DNA of 64,000 nt from Rossellomorea marisflavi (GTDB taxonomy: Bacteria; Bacillota; Bacilli; Bacillales; Bacillaceae_B): positions 4,030,001 to 4,094,000 of the forward strand of contig NZ_CP081870.1 of the NCBI RefSeq assembly GCF_022170785.1. Direction: 5' to 3'. Every line of letters begins with the position of its first letter. Position 1 is the first letter of the stretch. Shown one piece after another: positions 24,930 to 33,796 of this stretch. Below the pieces are notes generated by a model. It was not told the DNA's origin. It was given only the letters and a program-made list of their open reading frames with translations, and made no database searches. A program made the translations under genes and the position numbers.

Positions 24930-25880
24930 TTATATTCTTTTTTCGGCCTTTAGCTTATGGAGCATATCGGCTGTCATCTTCGAGAGGTCGTACGAACAGC
25001 TGAATCCCCACTCTTCCACTGCAGCAGAAGAATCGATGGCATCCGGCCAGCTTTCGGCAATGGCCTGCCTGACGGGATCGACCTGATAGTCAATCTTGAA
25101 GTCAGGCCGGTGAACCTGTATCGCTTTCTCAAAATGCTCAGGCGCTGCACTCATGGCACTCACATTGAAAGAATTGCGGTGGATGAGCTTCGATCCATCC
25201 GCCTCCATCAAATTGATGATGGCATCTAGGGCGTCCGGCATATACATCATATCCATGAAGGTGCCCTCACCGATATAGGAAGTATAACGATTCTGCTTGA
25301 TGGCTTCATAGTAAATTTCTACTGCATAATCCGTTGTTCCCCCACCTGGAAGCGTTTCGTATGAAATCAATCCAGGGAACCGCAGACCCCTGGTGTCCAC
25401 ACCGAATTTCGTGAAATAATAATCCGACAATAATTCACCGGACACTTTATTCACGCCGTACATCGTCGTCGGTCGCATGATGGTATCCTGCGGTGTCGCC
25501 TTTTTAGGGGTACTTGGACCGAATGCTCCGATCGAACTTGGGGTGAAGAATTGACAATCGAATTCCCTGGCCGTTTCGAGGGCATTGACGAGTCCTCCCA
25601 TATTCAAGTTCCATGCAAGCAGCGGCTTAGCTTCAGCTGTAGCCGACAATAGAGCGGCAAGATGGATGATGGTATCGACCTTGTTCGTCTTGGCTAGCTC
25701 GAACATGCGCTTTTCATCGGTTACATCCAGCTGGGCGAAGGGTCCTCCGGTCACGACAGGACTGTCGGTTTCCCTGATGTCTGTTGCCAATACGTTTTCC
25801 GCGCCGTAAACCTCGCGGAGACGCGTCGTCAGTTCCGATCCAATCTGTCCCAACGCACCGGTGACAAGAATCTTTTTCAT
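24930..25880 (-). CDS. tdh: L-threonine 3-dehydrogenase, SDR/epimerase type
   Basis: A 316-residue extended-SDR enzyme that oxidises threonine to 2-amino-3-ketobutyrate with NAD. The nucleotide motif GALGQIGSE is at residues 8-16. The [10 protein letters not shown] block carries the catalytic Ser/Thr, and Tyr141 and Lys145 lie in [30 protein letters not shown] is the threonine-dehydrogenase signature that separates it from UDP-sugar epimerases. It follows the ligase gene kbl by 36 bases, giving the complete two-step pathway to glycine and acetyl-CoA. Confidence 0.9.
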   Translation of the reverse strand: MKKILVTGALGQIGSELTTRLREVYGAENVLATDIRETDSPVVTGGPFAQLDVTDEKRMFELAKTNKVDTIIHLAALLSATAEAKPLLAWNLNMGGLVNALETAREFDCQFFTPSSIGAFGPSTPKKATPQDTIMRPTTMYGVNKVSGELLSDYYFTKFGVDTRGLRFPGLISYETLPGGGTTDYAVEIYYEAIKQNRYTSYIGEGTFMDMMYMPDALDAIINLMEADGSKLIHRNSFNVSAMSAAPEHFEKAIQVHRPDFKIDYQVDPVRQAIAESWPDAIDSSAAVEEWGFSCSYDLSKMTADMLHKLKAEKRI

Positions 25881-25916
25881 CTTAGTTCCTCCTGTATATC
25901 ATTGATGATGAGGGAA

Positions 25917-27107
25917 TTAAAGGATCCCCAGCTCTTTTCCTACTTTTTCATACGCTTCTACCGCTTGATCAAGCATCTCTTTCGTATGGGCTGCCGATGG
26001 CATATTCCGTACCCGGCCCGTCCCGCGTGGCACAGTAGGGAATACGATGGATTTCGCATAAACCCCTTCTTCATACAGGCGTTTACTGAAATTCTGAGTA
26101 TCCTGCTCATCACCGATGATCACAGGAGTGATCGGCGTTTCAGATTTCCCGATATCAAAGCCAAGCCCTGAAAGTTTTTCCTTGAGATAGGTACTGTTTT
26201 CCCACATTTTATCCTGCAGTTCCGTGCTAGTCATCAACAAGTCCAGCGCTTCCGTACACGCTGTCACATCCGCAGGTGTCAGGGAAGTGGAGAATAGGAA
26301 CGGGCGGGATCGCACCTTCAACCAGTCGATCAGATTTTGAGTACCCGCCACATAGCCACCTACTACCCCGATGGCTTTAGACAGCGTACCCATTTGGAAA
26401 TCGACTTTATGAGAGAGACCGAAATGCTTCACCGTACCGGCACCTTTACCAAGAACACCGGAACCATGGGCATCATCCACATAGGTCATGATATCGAATT
26501 CCTCTGCGATTTCGACGATTTCAGGTAGCTTGCATACGTCTCCATCCATAGAGAAGACCCCATCTGTGATGATCATGATTTTCGCGTAAAGACCTGATTC
26601 TTTGGCTTCCTTCGCCTTTGCGCGCAAATCTTCCATATCCGAGTGGTTGAATCGGATGATCTTGGCACGGGACAGACGGCATCCGTCGATGATGGACGCA
26701 TGGTTCAATTCATCGGAAAGAATGGCATCATGTTTATCCATGACCGCAGAAATGGCTGCCATATTGCAATTGAAGCCCGATTGATACGCGATGGCCGCTT
26801 CGGTTCCCTTGAATTCAGCAAGCTTTTCTTCCAGTTTCACGTGAAGGTCAAGTGTTCCGTTGATTGTCCGGACAGCACCTGCTCCGACACCATATTCTTT
26901 CACCGCTTCGATGGCCACCTTTTTCAAGCGCTCATCTGTTGCAAGTCCTAGATAATTATTGGAAGAGAGATTCACAAGCTCCTTGCCTTTAATCGTAATG
27001 ACGGGTCCGTTTGCCCCTTCCAACGGATCGATTTCATTATAGAGACCTTTTGATTTTAGATCCTGCAGATTGTCCTGTAAGAAATGGTCCAGGGTTTTAC
27101 TTGTCAT
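25917..27107 (-). CDS. kbl: Glycine C-acetyltransferase (2-amino-3-ketobutyrate CoA ligase)
   Basis: A 396-residue PLP enzyme of the alpha-oxoamine synthase family that cleaves 2-amino-3-ketobutyrate with CoA to glycine and acetyl-CoA. The PLP lysine is Lys244 in [14 protein letters not shown]. Other marks are [10 protein letters not shown] at 47-56, [13 protein letters not shown] at 73-85 and [11 protein letters not shown] near 210. It is the first gene of the kbl-tdh operon. A cre-like site sits between the likely promoter and the start codon. Family relatives BioF and HemA are less likely because of the tdh partner. Confidence 0.92.
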   Translation of the reverse strand: MTSKTLDHFLQDNLQDLKSKGLYNEIDPLEGANGPVITIKGKELVNLSSNNYLGLATDERLKKVAIEAVKEYGVGAGAVRTINGTLDLHVKLEEKLAEFKGTEAAIAYQSGFNCNMAAISAVMDKHDAILSDELNHASIIDGCRLSRAKIIRFNHSDMEDLRAKAKEAKESGLYAKIMIITDGVFSMDGDVCKLPEIVEIAEEFDIMTYVDDAHGSGVLGKGAGTVKHFGLSHKVDFQMGTLSKAIGVVGGYVAGTQNLIDWLKVRSRPFLFSTSLTPADVTACTEALDLLMTSTELQDKMWENSTYLKEKLSGLGFDIGKSETPITPVIIGDEQDTQNFSKRLYEEGVYAKSIVFPTVPRGTGRVRNMPSAAHTKEMLDQAVEAYEKVGKELGIL

Positions 27108-27127
27108 CTTTGTGACCTCCTTGTTTA

Positions 27128-27141
27128 TGTAAGCGTTTTAT
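27128..27141. promoter_or_regulatory. Candidate cre site in the kbl leader
   Basis: TGTAAGCGTTTTAT matches 12 of 14 cre positions. It is 20 bases upstream of the kbl start on the other strand, a place where CcpA binding would block elongation. Confidence 0.38.
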
Positions 27142-27323
27142 ATACAATTGTACACTCGAGAAAGACACTTACCGGTATAATGTTAGCGGTTTTCGTACTA
27201 TTTCACACAGATTAGTTTAACATGTTTCTCCGTGATGGACAAAATAATTCTTGCGGAAATGGTTGATTCTCTGTGTCTGATGATGTCTCTAGTATGCGGT
27301 TGACCAATCAAATTGATTCCTAT

Positions 27324-27354
27324 AAAAAAAGAAGCTGGCCCTAAGGCCCGCTTC
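27324..27354 (-). terminator. Terminator of the metalloprotease gene
   Basis: GAAGCTGGCC and GGCCCGCTTC pair imperfectly around CTAA, with a run of seven T on the minus strand. Confidence 0.75.
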
Positions 27355-27361
27355 ATGATGA

Positions 27362-29497
27362 TCAATGCTTTTTCTTCGGTTTTTTCTTATCCTTCAGTTT
27401 GACTTCATACGTGAAATCGACCGGGTTTTTATCGTGTGGCGGAGCTGCATAGGAAGTAATCATATAGTTACTTCCATCCTTGAAGAGTTGTCGAAGCTTC
27501 AAGGCATTGGTTTCCGTCACATTGAACGGGTCGACCTGAATGACTTTATACTTGGTTTTCGGGTTCTTTTTGTTGCCTACCTGTCTCTCATTAATGAATG
27601 TGACCGTATATTCCACGTACTCTCCAAGGATTTCCGCTTTCGATTTAAATACGTCCAGATTGGATCCGTCCTGCTGGAAGCCGATTTCCGGGATCTCGAT
27701 ATTATTAATGAACCAGCCTGAGTCATTGTAACCCCAGTCCGTCAGATAGCGGAAGGAGATCAGGATGTCCTTGCCGGCGTATTGGCTCAAATCAAATGTT
27801 TCTTTTTGCCAGTCTTCATAGTGACCAGTGAAGCCCGGGACATTATCTTTAATCTTAGGATATCCCTGTCCGTCCACATCCGAACGGGTATTTTCATTTT
27901 CAAGGGATGTCCAGGTCTTCCCATTATCCTTAGAAACTTGGACCATGGCGTAATCCCATGCTTCTTCAATATCGATGAAATTGTCGAAGGAAAGGGTAGC
28001 TTTGTCCACCTTTGACAGATCTGCTTCTAATACGATGGCACTGTCCAGTTCGTCGCCTTCATTGGCCCATAGGACTTTGTTGCCCGATCCTTTGGGATCA
28101 TCAACGCTTTGCCATTTGACCGGTAAGAAATCTACTCCATCAAAATTGATCGTGTCGACCTTCCCTTTAAAATCAAGCTCCTTGAAGTCCCCTCCCCATG
28201 CAGGGACTCCTTCTTTTTCATACTCGAGTGCTTTCTCATAATCGACGGTCTTGCCTCGCTTCGTACCTTTACTGTCGACCGGAAGATCCCTCAAATCGAT
28301 GCTGTCGAAATCATACTTGCTACCAGATCCATCATCAATAGCGAGGGCCGTGATGAAGTGTTGATAGAGTGTGGTGAAGTCTTCCTTCGCTCCATATTCT
28401 TTCAGCATGTGATCGACACTCTCGATTCCATGCTTTTCGTCAGTGGCAAGATCCCTGATGAATTCCTGTCCATACTTATCGTACATATAGAGGGTGAAGA
28501 GATAGACCTGACCATAGTCCGCGATCGTTTCCGGTCCTGTTGCCGCACTGCGGTGTTCATCCCAGTTCACCAGGGAGTTTTCTGGGTGATCAAGATAGAA
28601 GTTCACAGAACCCTCATTGGATCCGTACCCGCCAAGGAATTCGGAGAATGTGGACATCCCTTCATTCAGCCATGTCTCTTCAGCCGGGTCATTATCGGCA
28701 TGGATCAAATGCTGAAGCTCATGGATGGTCGTACCGAAGAACGTATTCTCGAGCCTGGTTTCCCAGCTGTTCGTATCAATCGTGATGATGTTCCGGTCCA
28801 TATAGTTTTCAAGGGTCTGCCAGAAGAATCCTGCCACGAAGAACGGATAGCTAGGGTCGTAGTAGCCGTCATCCTTGATGTTGTCGACGAGCATGATTAC
28901 CTTGTCGCTGCCCTCGTAATAGTTATTCGGCAGTCCTACCATTCCTGGGACGGTTGCATTCGATCCATCCAACTCATCCGGCATGCCGAAGAAATCCGTT
29001 GCAGTCGGATAGATGTTCGAATCGAATTCATCCTTCAGCTTATCTACCTGCTCCTGAGTGACCACATGAGGAGGTCGTGGATCTCCTTCAGGGAAGGAAA
29101 GATCATTCGCCACCCAGATCTCCACGTTGTCTCCCACACTTCTCAGGGTGAATTGTTTAAATTCCAGATCCCGATCAAGGAATACTTTTGTCCCACCGTC
29201 GTATGTAAATTCATTCGTCTGTTTATTGCTTTGAGCCTTTACTTCTCCTTTTTGATCAAACTTGAACTCTTTCACCTGTTTTTTCAGCTTTCCTTCAGCC
29301 TTATTCAGGAAGTTTTCATTTTCAGACAGTGACTCAAGATGACCATCGATATCAATGCGATCACCGTATCGCTCGGTGTCCCAGTTGGCCTTTGTCGGAG
29401 CGGACTCAGCCGAGACCTCCTGTGAGAATGGTGCCAACAGCCCCAGTGCCAAAGCACCGGTCGAAAGAATGGAAAACAATTTAGTTTTCAAATACAT
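27362..29497 (-). CDS. Secreted zinc metalloprotease, immune inhibitor A/hyicolysin-like
   Basis: A 711-residue exported protease. The signal peptide ends after EVSA (residue 30). A pro-region follows. The zinc motif is HELQHLIH (259-266) with the third ligand Glu279 in WLNEGMSTFSEF, a gluzincin layout like the M30 and M6 families. Downstream (about 440-600) is a beta-sandwich with the ISFRYLTDWGYNDSGWFINN pattern of the immune-inhibitor-A MAM-like domain. The tail is Lys-rich (KKPKKKH). It would act outside the cell on proteins. It is a single-gene unit. Confidence 0.82.
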   Translation of the reverse strand: MYLKTKLFSILSTGALALGLLAPFSQEVSAESAPTKANWDTERYGDRIDIDGHLESLSENENFLNKAEGKLKKQVKEFKFDQKGEVKAQSNKQTNEFTYDGGTKVFLDRDLEFKQFTLRSVGDNVEIWVANDLSFPEGDPRPPHVVTQEQVDKLKDEFDSNIYPTATDFFGMPDELDGSNATVPGMVGLPNNYYEGSDKVIMLVDNIKDDGYYDPSYPFFVAGFFWQTLENYMDRNIITIDTNSWETRLENTFFGTTIHELQHLIHADNDPAEETWLNEGMSTFSEFLGGYGSNEGSVNFYLDHPENSLVNWDEHRSAATGPETIADYGQVYLFTLYMYDKYGQEFIRDLATDEKHGIESVDHMLKEYGAKEDFTTLYQHFITALAIDDGSGSKYDFDSIDLRDLPVDSKGTKRGKTVDYEKALEYEKEGVPAWGGDFKELDFKGKVDTINFDGVDFLPVKWQSVDDPKGSGNKVLWANEGDELDSAIVLEADLSKVDKATLSFDNFIDIEEAWDYAMVQVSKDNGKTWTSLENENTRSDVDGQGYPKIKDNVPGFTGHYEDWQKETFDLSQYAGKDILISFRYLTDWGYNDSGWFINNIEIPEIGFQQDGSNLDVFKSKAEILGEYVEYTVTFINERQVGNKKNPKTKYKVIQVDPFNVTETNALKLRQLFKDGSNYMITSYAAPPHDKNPVDFTYEVKLKDKKKPKKKH

Positions 29498-29813
29498 AAT
29501 CCCCTCTCTATGAGAATAGTTATAATATAAGCGAAATAATCATAACACACTAAATTTTCAGAATATATAAGCCGAAAGTTTCTTCTCTTCCTTCGTTATT
29601 TATGACATTTTCGACTATCCCACCTAGTAACGAACCATACGCCCTATACTTTCGACATAGTTCGATGTTCCTCATAAGTTGACACGCTTAAATCAAGGTC
29701 TTTACACCCATCCCCTCGACGATATTTCATTCTCAACTGCAAACATTAATTGAAAGTGGCGATACCCGTCGGTTGATGTTAGGATTACAGGACAAAACAA
29801 AAAAACAGCCCTA
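29498..29813. other. Intergenic region upstream of the metalloprotease
   Basis: AT-rich, with no supported gene. It must hold the protease promoter. At its left end, 29797-29826, the patB terminator (AAAACAG/CTGTTTT) is the only structure I see. Confidence 0.5.
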
Positions 29814-30986
29814 TTAAGACTGTTTTCCTATTCTATGCTCAAGCAAAGCTTCATTCATGCGCCGCAACGCCATGTCGATGCGCTCCTTGGGACAGGCAAT
29901 GTTCATTCGGATGAACGAACTGCCGGTCTCTCCGAATTTGAATCCTTCATCGAATTTCACTCGAGCCTTCTCCAGGAAGAAGGTACAAAGCTCTTCTCCG
30001 CTCATTCCGAGTTTCTGACAGTCGATCCAGATCAGGTGGGTGGCTTCCGGCTGAATCGCCTGAAGTTCAGGCATGTATTCCTTGATGTAATTCAATACAT
30101 ACTGCTTGTTATCCTCCAATACCATCCGGAGTTCTTCAAGCCATGGAGTCCCTTCCTCATAAGCAGCGATCGTCCCTTCGATCCCGAATACATTGGGACG
30201 CATCAGCCCGAAGGATGTGAGCTTCTCTTGATAACGCTGTTGTAACTCCTTATTCGTAATCATGAGAATGGACGTCTGAAGCCCGGCAATGTTAAACGTT
30301 TTGCTCGGGGCCGAGCAGACGATAGTACGGTCCCTCACGGAAGGATCTGACTGGATAAAAGGAAGATGCCGATGTCCCTGGAACACGAGGTCGCCATGCA
30401 TTTCATCTGAAATAATCCAAAGATCATGTTCTTTCGCAATCGCCGCCACCCGCTCCAGCTCTTCTTTTGTCCACACCCTGCCAACAGGATTATGGGGACT
30501 GCAGAGGATCAAAACCTTTGCTTTTGAGGAACGCGCTTTTTCCTCCAAGTCATCAAAGTCCATCTCATAGCGACCATTTTCATAGAGAAGCGTATTCTTC
30601 ATAATCGTGCATCCATGTGCCTCAATCGTGCTGTAGAACGGATAGTACACGGGATCCTGCAGGATGACGGCATCCCCTGGCTCTGTAAGGACCGAGAGAA
30701 GGACGTTGATGCCCGGAATGATACCAGGACTGAATGAAATCCATTCCTTCTGGATCTTGATGCCATACTGCTTGTCCCACCAGTCGATAATCGAGTTGAA
30801 GTACCGGTCACTGAAGGTGGTATAGCCATAAATTCCATGAGCAGCTTTCTTTTGCAGCGCCTCCACGATGGCAGGGGAAACCTGAAAATCCATATCCGCT
30901 ATGCACATCGGTATGACATCCTCCTGAGGATACGACCATTTAACCGAGTGGGTATTCGTTCTCTCGATGCAATCATTCCAGTTCAT
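29814..30986 (-). CDS. patB: PatB/MalY-type C-S lyase aminotransferase
   Basis: A 390-residue fold-type I PLP enzyme. The PLP lysine is Lys229 in SAPSKTFNIAGLQTS. Other marks are MCIADMDFQVSPAI at 27-40, the HNPVGRVW block near 165 and ISDEMHGDLVF near 192. Relatives act as cystathionine beta-lyases or other C-S lyases and may have regulatory roles. The start is ATG 30986, six bases after the alkD stop, so it is the last gene of the yczE-alkD-patB operon. Confidence 0.88.
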   Translation of the reverse strand: MNWNDCIERTNTHSVKWSYPQEDVIPMCIADMDFQVSPAIVEALQKKAAHGIYGYTTFSDRYFNSIIDWWDKQYGIKIQKEWISFSPGIIPGINVLLSVLTEPGDAVILQDPVYYPFYSTIEAHGCTIMKNTLLYENGRYEMDFDDLEEKARSSKAKVLILCSPHNPVGRVWTKEELERVAAIAKEHDLWIISDEMHGDLVFQGHRHLPFIQSDPSVRDRTIVCSAPSKTFNIAGLQTSILMITNKELQQRYQEKLTSFGLMRPNVFGIEGTIAAYEEGTPWLEELRMVLEDNKQYVLNYIKEYMPELQAIQPEATHLIWIDCQKLGMSGEELCTFFLEKARVKFDEGFKFGETGSSFIRMNIACPKERIDMALRRMNEALLEHRIGKQS

Positions 30987-30992
30987 ATTCCC

Positions 30993-31778
30993 TTACCCCC
31001 TGATTTTGTGAATATGTTTCATCCCTTCGCGCTCACTGAGCGGTGCGAGATCTTCGTTTTCTATAAAATCCTCCACCGCCGTCGGGTTTGTCTTCGAGTA
31101 CTCCCGGAGAGCCCAGCCGATCGCTTTTTGGATGAAGAATTCCTTGGAATCTTGTTTTTTCCTGATATAGCCGAATAGTCGGTCCTCTTCGGTCTTATCC
31201 TTATATTTCAACTGATAAAGGATTGCCGACCGGTTCAGCCATATATTATCTGATGTGATCCACCGTTCAGGATATCCTCCATCTCCATGTTTTAGGAAAA
31301 TCAGTCCTGCAAGGTTCGGGGCAATGCCATCAATCGTATCCCACCAAGACTTTTTGACGATGAGCCCTTCAAGGAGCGGAAGATGGTCAAGGGTCAGCTT
31401 CTTGACCTGCCTGGAAAGGAGGTAGAGAGCGGCATACTGACACTCCCGCTCCGGTTCATCCCAAAGCAATTTCGTGACAGAAGGCAGCTCTTCCAGAGGA
31501 GGATCACCATACTGTTTGACAAAGTCCTTGAGAGCAGCATTGCGCTCGGGCGTCCTGATGCCATAGAACGAAAACTGATTCCGCATATACGCTTCCATCG
31601 ATTCACGATTTTCTTCCGTTCCCATCTCTTTGAAGCGCTGGAGGAGGGCTTCGGTATATGTTCTCACATTGTTAGAACACTCCAGACATAATCTGAGCTC
31701 CTCATCACCTTTATAAAAGCCGTTTTCACAATAAATGTTGCCACCGCATGCTGCACAGTTTGTCACAAGCTCCCTCAC
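30993..31778 (-). CDS. AlkD-like DNA alkylation repair protein with N-terminal zinc-ribbon-like segment
   Basis: A 261-residue protein. Residues about 40-255 are the HEAT-repeat AlkD glycosylase fold (RNQFSFYGIRTPERNAALKD, KSWWDTIDGIAPN, FFIQKAIGWALREYSKTNP). The WDTID and GWALREY segments are family marks. Such enzymes excise bulky or positively charged alkylated bases. An extra 40 residues at the start carry CAACGG, YC and CLEC, four or five cysteines that could bind zinc. The start is GTG 31778 after GAGGAGG, so the extension is translated. Confidence 0.82.
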   Translation of the reverse strand: MRELVTNCAACGGNIYCENGFYKGDEELRLCLECSNNVRTYTEALLQRFKEMGTEENRESMEAYMRNQFSFYGIRTPERNAALKDFVKQYGDPPLEELPSVTKLLWDEPERECQYAALYLLSRQVKKLTLDHLPLLEGLIVKKSWWDTIDGIAPNLAGLIFLKHGDGGYPERWITSDNIWLNRSAILYQLKYKDKTEEDRLFGYIRKKQDSKEFFIQKAIGWALREYSKTNPTAVEDFIENEDLAPLSEREGMKHIHKIRG

Positions 31779-31804
31779 CCTGGTTCCTCCTCATCCTACT
31801 CGAG

Positions 31805-32443
31805 CTACCCTGCAAGAGGTGCATCCTCTCGCTGACGTGCAATCGTTGCCTCTACCCAATTCCTGCTCATAGGCAAGGACATTCCAACCACCTGTCCGAC
31901 ACCCAGGGCGATCACAATCGTTCCGATCCCGACGGGGCCGCCAAGCAGCCATCCTGCAATCAATACGACCAGTTCCATGCCGTTCCTCACCCACTGGACG
32001 CGCCAGCCGGTCTTATCCACGATTAAGAGCATAAGGCTGTCCCTTGGGCCAGCCCCAAGTCCGGCAGCTACATAAATGCCGATCCCGATACCCATGATGA
32101 TGATCCCGATACATAGTACACCTGCCTGTATCCATAAAGACGAAGGGTCAGGAAGAAGAAAGTTGAAGATGTCTATAAAAATCCCCACAAGGAGCATATT
32201 GATGAATGCACCCAGCTTCGGGATTGACTTTGTCATGATCCCGGTGAAGGAGAGGATGACGATACCCGCAATGATCGACCAGGCCCCAATGCTCAATCCT
32301 GCATTCAGGAAGAGCCCATAATGAAGGACGTCCCATGGACCGATGCCAAGATCCTTCCCTTTAATGGTCAACGTAATACCGAACGCCATGATGATCAACC
32401 CGACAAAGAAAAATCCCCAACGGGTCATCCGTTCCCTTTTCAT
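31805..32443 (-). CDS. YczE/YitT-family membrane protein
   Basis: A 212-residue integral membrane protein with five or six helices. The pattern KGKDLGIGPWDVLHYGL near residue 28 and AAGLGAGPRDSLMLLI near 127 is typical of YczE-like proteins, with repeated Gly-x-Gly-Pro-x-Asp motifs. Function is unknown. It lies 26 bases upstream of alkD on the same strand. Confidence 0.82.
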   Translation of the reverse strand: MKRERMTRWGFFFVGLIIMAFGITLTIKGKDLGIGPWDVLHYGLFLNAGLSIGAWSIIAGIVILSFTGIMTKSIPKLGAFINMLLVGIFIDIFNFLLPDPSSLWIQAGVLCIGIIIMGIGIGIYVAAGLGAGPRDSLMLLIVDKTGWRVQWVRNGMELVVLIAGWLLGGPVGIGTIVIALGVGQVVGMSLPMSRNWVEATIARQREDAPLAG

Positions 32444-32692
32444 CTTCTATCACTCTTTCTCTCTTTCATAATGCACCCACTTTACCACATATTCACCTTC
32501 AAAGAAATTTCACCATGCCGATTGGGTTTGTGGGGTATACTTTTTTTACGAGGCGGAATTCACATTCGGCGAAGAAGGTTTGAACACGTTTTCTCCTCTA
32601 TGCCTTCATTTCCCAAATAGGAATCTCTCAAAACCGAACGATACGACTAGATTCTTATTTTATATTCGTGTTATAATCGTTTTGCATCTATC

Positions 32693-32771
32693 AAGCAGTG
32701 ACTGGCGAAAATGTGGAAATGACCACAAGGGAGCTGCATTCATATACCCATTTGCCGTTCGCCTGGGCATA
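32693..32771 (+). promoter_or_regulatory. ZTP (pfl) riboswitch upstream of folD
   Basis: The leader holds the pfl/ZTP consensus pieces in order: GTGACTGGCG (32698-32707), GTGGA..GACCAC stem, AAGGGAGC, and the 3' pseudoknot element CGCCTGGGCA (32760-32769). This RNA senses ZTP/ZMP, the signal of 10-formyl-THF shortage, and commonly controls folD. A TATAAT box lies upstream at 32672. No clear poly-T terminator follows, so control may act on translation or by a structure I cannot fold by eye. Confidence 0.85.
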
Positions 32772-32833
32772 ATGATTGGGCCATATCCATGAGCTACACG
32801 ATAACAGCCTTAAAACATTCAGGAGGGATCGCA

Positions 32834-33682
32834 ATGGAACCATTGATCTTAAACGGAAGCAAAGTCGCAACAGACGTAAAGGAACAATTAAAAATACGTG
32901 TTGAAGCATTGAAAGAAGAAGGGGTTACTCCATGTCTCGCCACGGTACTGGTAGGAGAAGACCCGTCCTCCGCCACTTATGTGAAGATGAAGGGGAATGC
33001 CTGCGCGAAAATCGGCATGGAATCAAGAAAAATCCATCTACCGTCCGAAACGACGACAGAGGAGTTATTGGACGTCCTTGATGGACTCAATGATGATGCT
33101 ACGGTCCACGGCATCCTTCTTCAGCACCCTGTCCCGTCCCAAATCGATGAGCGCGCTGCTTTTGAACGCATCTCCATTGAAAAGGATGTAGACGGTGTAA
33201 CCAGCCACGGCTTCGGCCAAAACGCATTGGGCTTTGGTGAATTCCCTTCCTGCACCCCGGCAGCGATCATGGAAATCATTGATTACTATAATGTAGACCC
33301 TCAAGGAAAGCACGCTGTAGTGGTAGGGAGGAGTCCGATCCTAGGTAAGCCTGTCTCCATGATGCTTTTGAACCGGAACGCCACGGTGACCACGTGTCAT
33401 TCCTATACAGAGAACCTCCCCGCCCTCGTTGCTAATGCGGACATCGTCGTAGCAGCAGTAGGCAAGCCAAACTTCATTCAAGGAGATTGGTTGAAAGAGG
33501 GAGCAATTGTCCTCGACGCCGGATACAACCCCGGAAATGTGGGCGACATCGATTATGAAAGCTGCTATGCAAAAGCATCTGCCATTACACCCGTCCCTGG
33601 TGGTGTCGGCCCCGTGACAATCTCCATGCTGCTGAAGCAGACGGTGGACGCAGCTGAAAAATACGGAAAAACCAATTCATGA
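32834..33682 (+). CDS. folD: Methylenetetrahydrofolate dehydrogenase/cyclohydrolase FolD
   Basis: A 282-residue bifunctional enzyme converting 5,10-methylene-THF to 10-formyl-THF, needed for purine and fMet synthesis. Catalytic Tyr49 and Lys53 lie in ATYVKMKGNAC. The family signatures DGILLQHPVP-like (VHGILLQHPVPSQI) and TPVPGGVGPVTISMLL are present, as is the nucleotide motif VVGRSPILGKP. The start is ATG 32834 after AGGAGGGATCGCA; the frame upstream is leader RNA. The ZTP riboswitch in front links it to folate and purine status. Confidence 0.96.
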   Translation: MEPLILNGSKVATDVKEQLKIRVEALKEEGVTPCLATVLVGEDPSSATYVKMKGNACAKIGMESRKIHLPSETTTEELLDVLDGLNDDATVHGILLQHPVPSQIDERAAFERISIEKDVDGVTSHGFGQNALGFGEFPSCTPAAIMEIIDYYNVDPQGKHAVVVGRSPILGKPVSMMLLNRNATVTTCHSYTENLPALVANADIVVAAVGKPNFIQGDWLKEGAIVLDAGYNPGNVGDIDYESCYAKASAITPVPGGVGPVTISMLLKQTVDAAEKYGKTNS

Positions 33683-33690
33683 TACACGCG

Positions 33691-33716
33691 ACCGCCCCTA
33701 AAGGGCGGTTTTTTTT
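33691..33716 (+). terminator. folD terminator
   Basis: ACCGCCC and GGGCGGT around CTAAA, followed by eight T. Confidence 0.9.
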
Positions 33717-33796
33717 ATTTTGCTCTCCCAACGACTTATGTTTTCCAACCAGTTCGGCCATCATGGTAGGGACATAATGAAAAGGAGCGTGAATTC

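Noticed and set aside
26850-26865. Second parS-like site TTTCACGTGAAGG in kbl
   Set aside because: Only about 12 of 16 positions match and it lies in a coding region; not counted as parS.
28358-29332. 324-codon plus-strand frame opposite the metalloprotease
   Set aside because: Shadow of the minus-strand gene, which has signal peptide, zinc motif and ribosome site.
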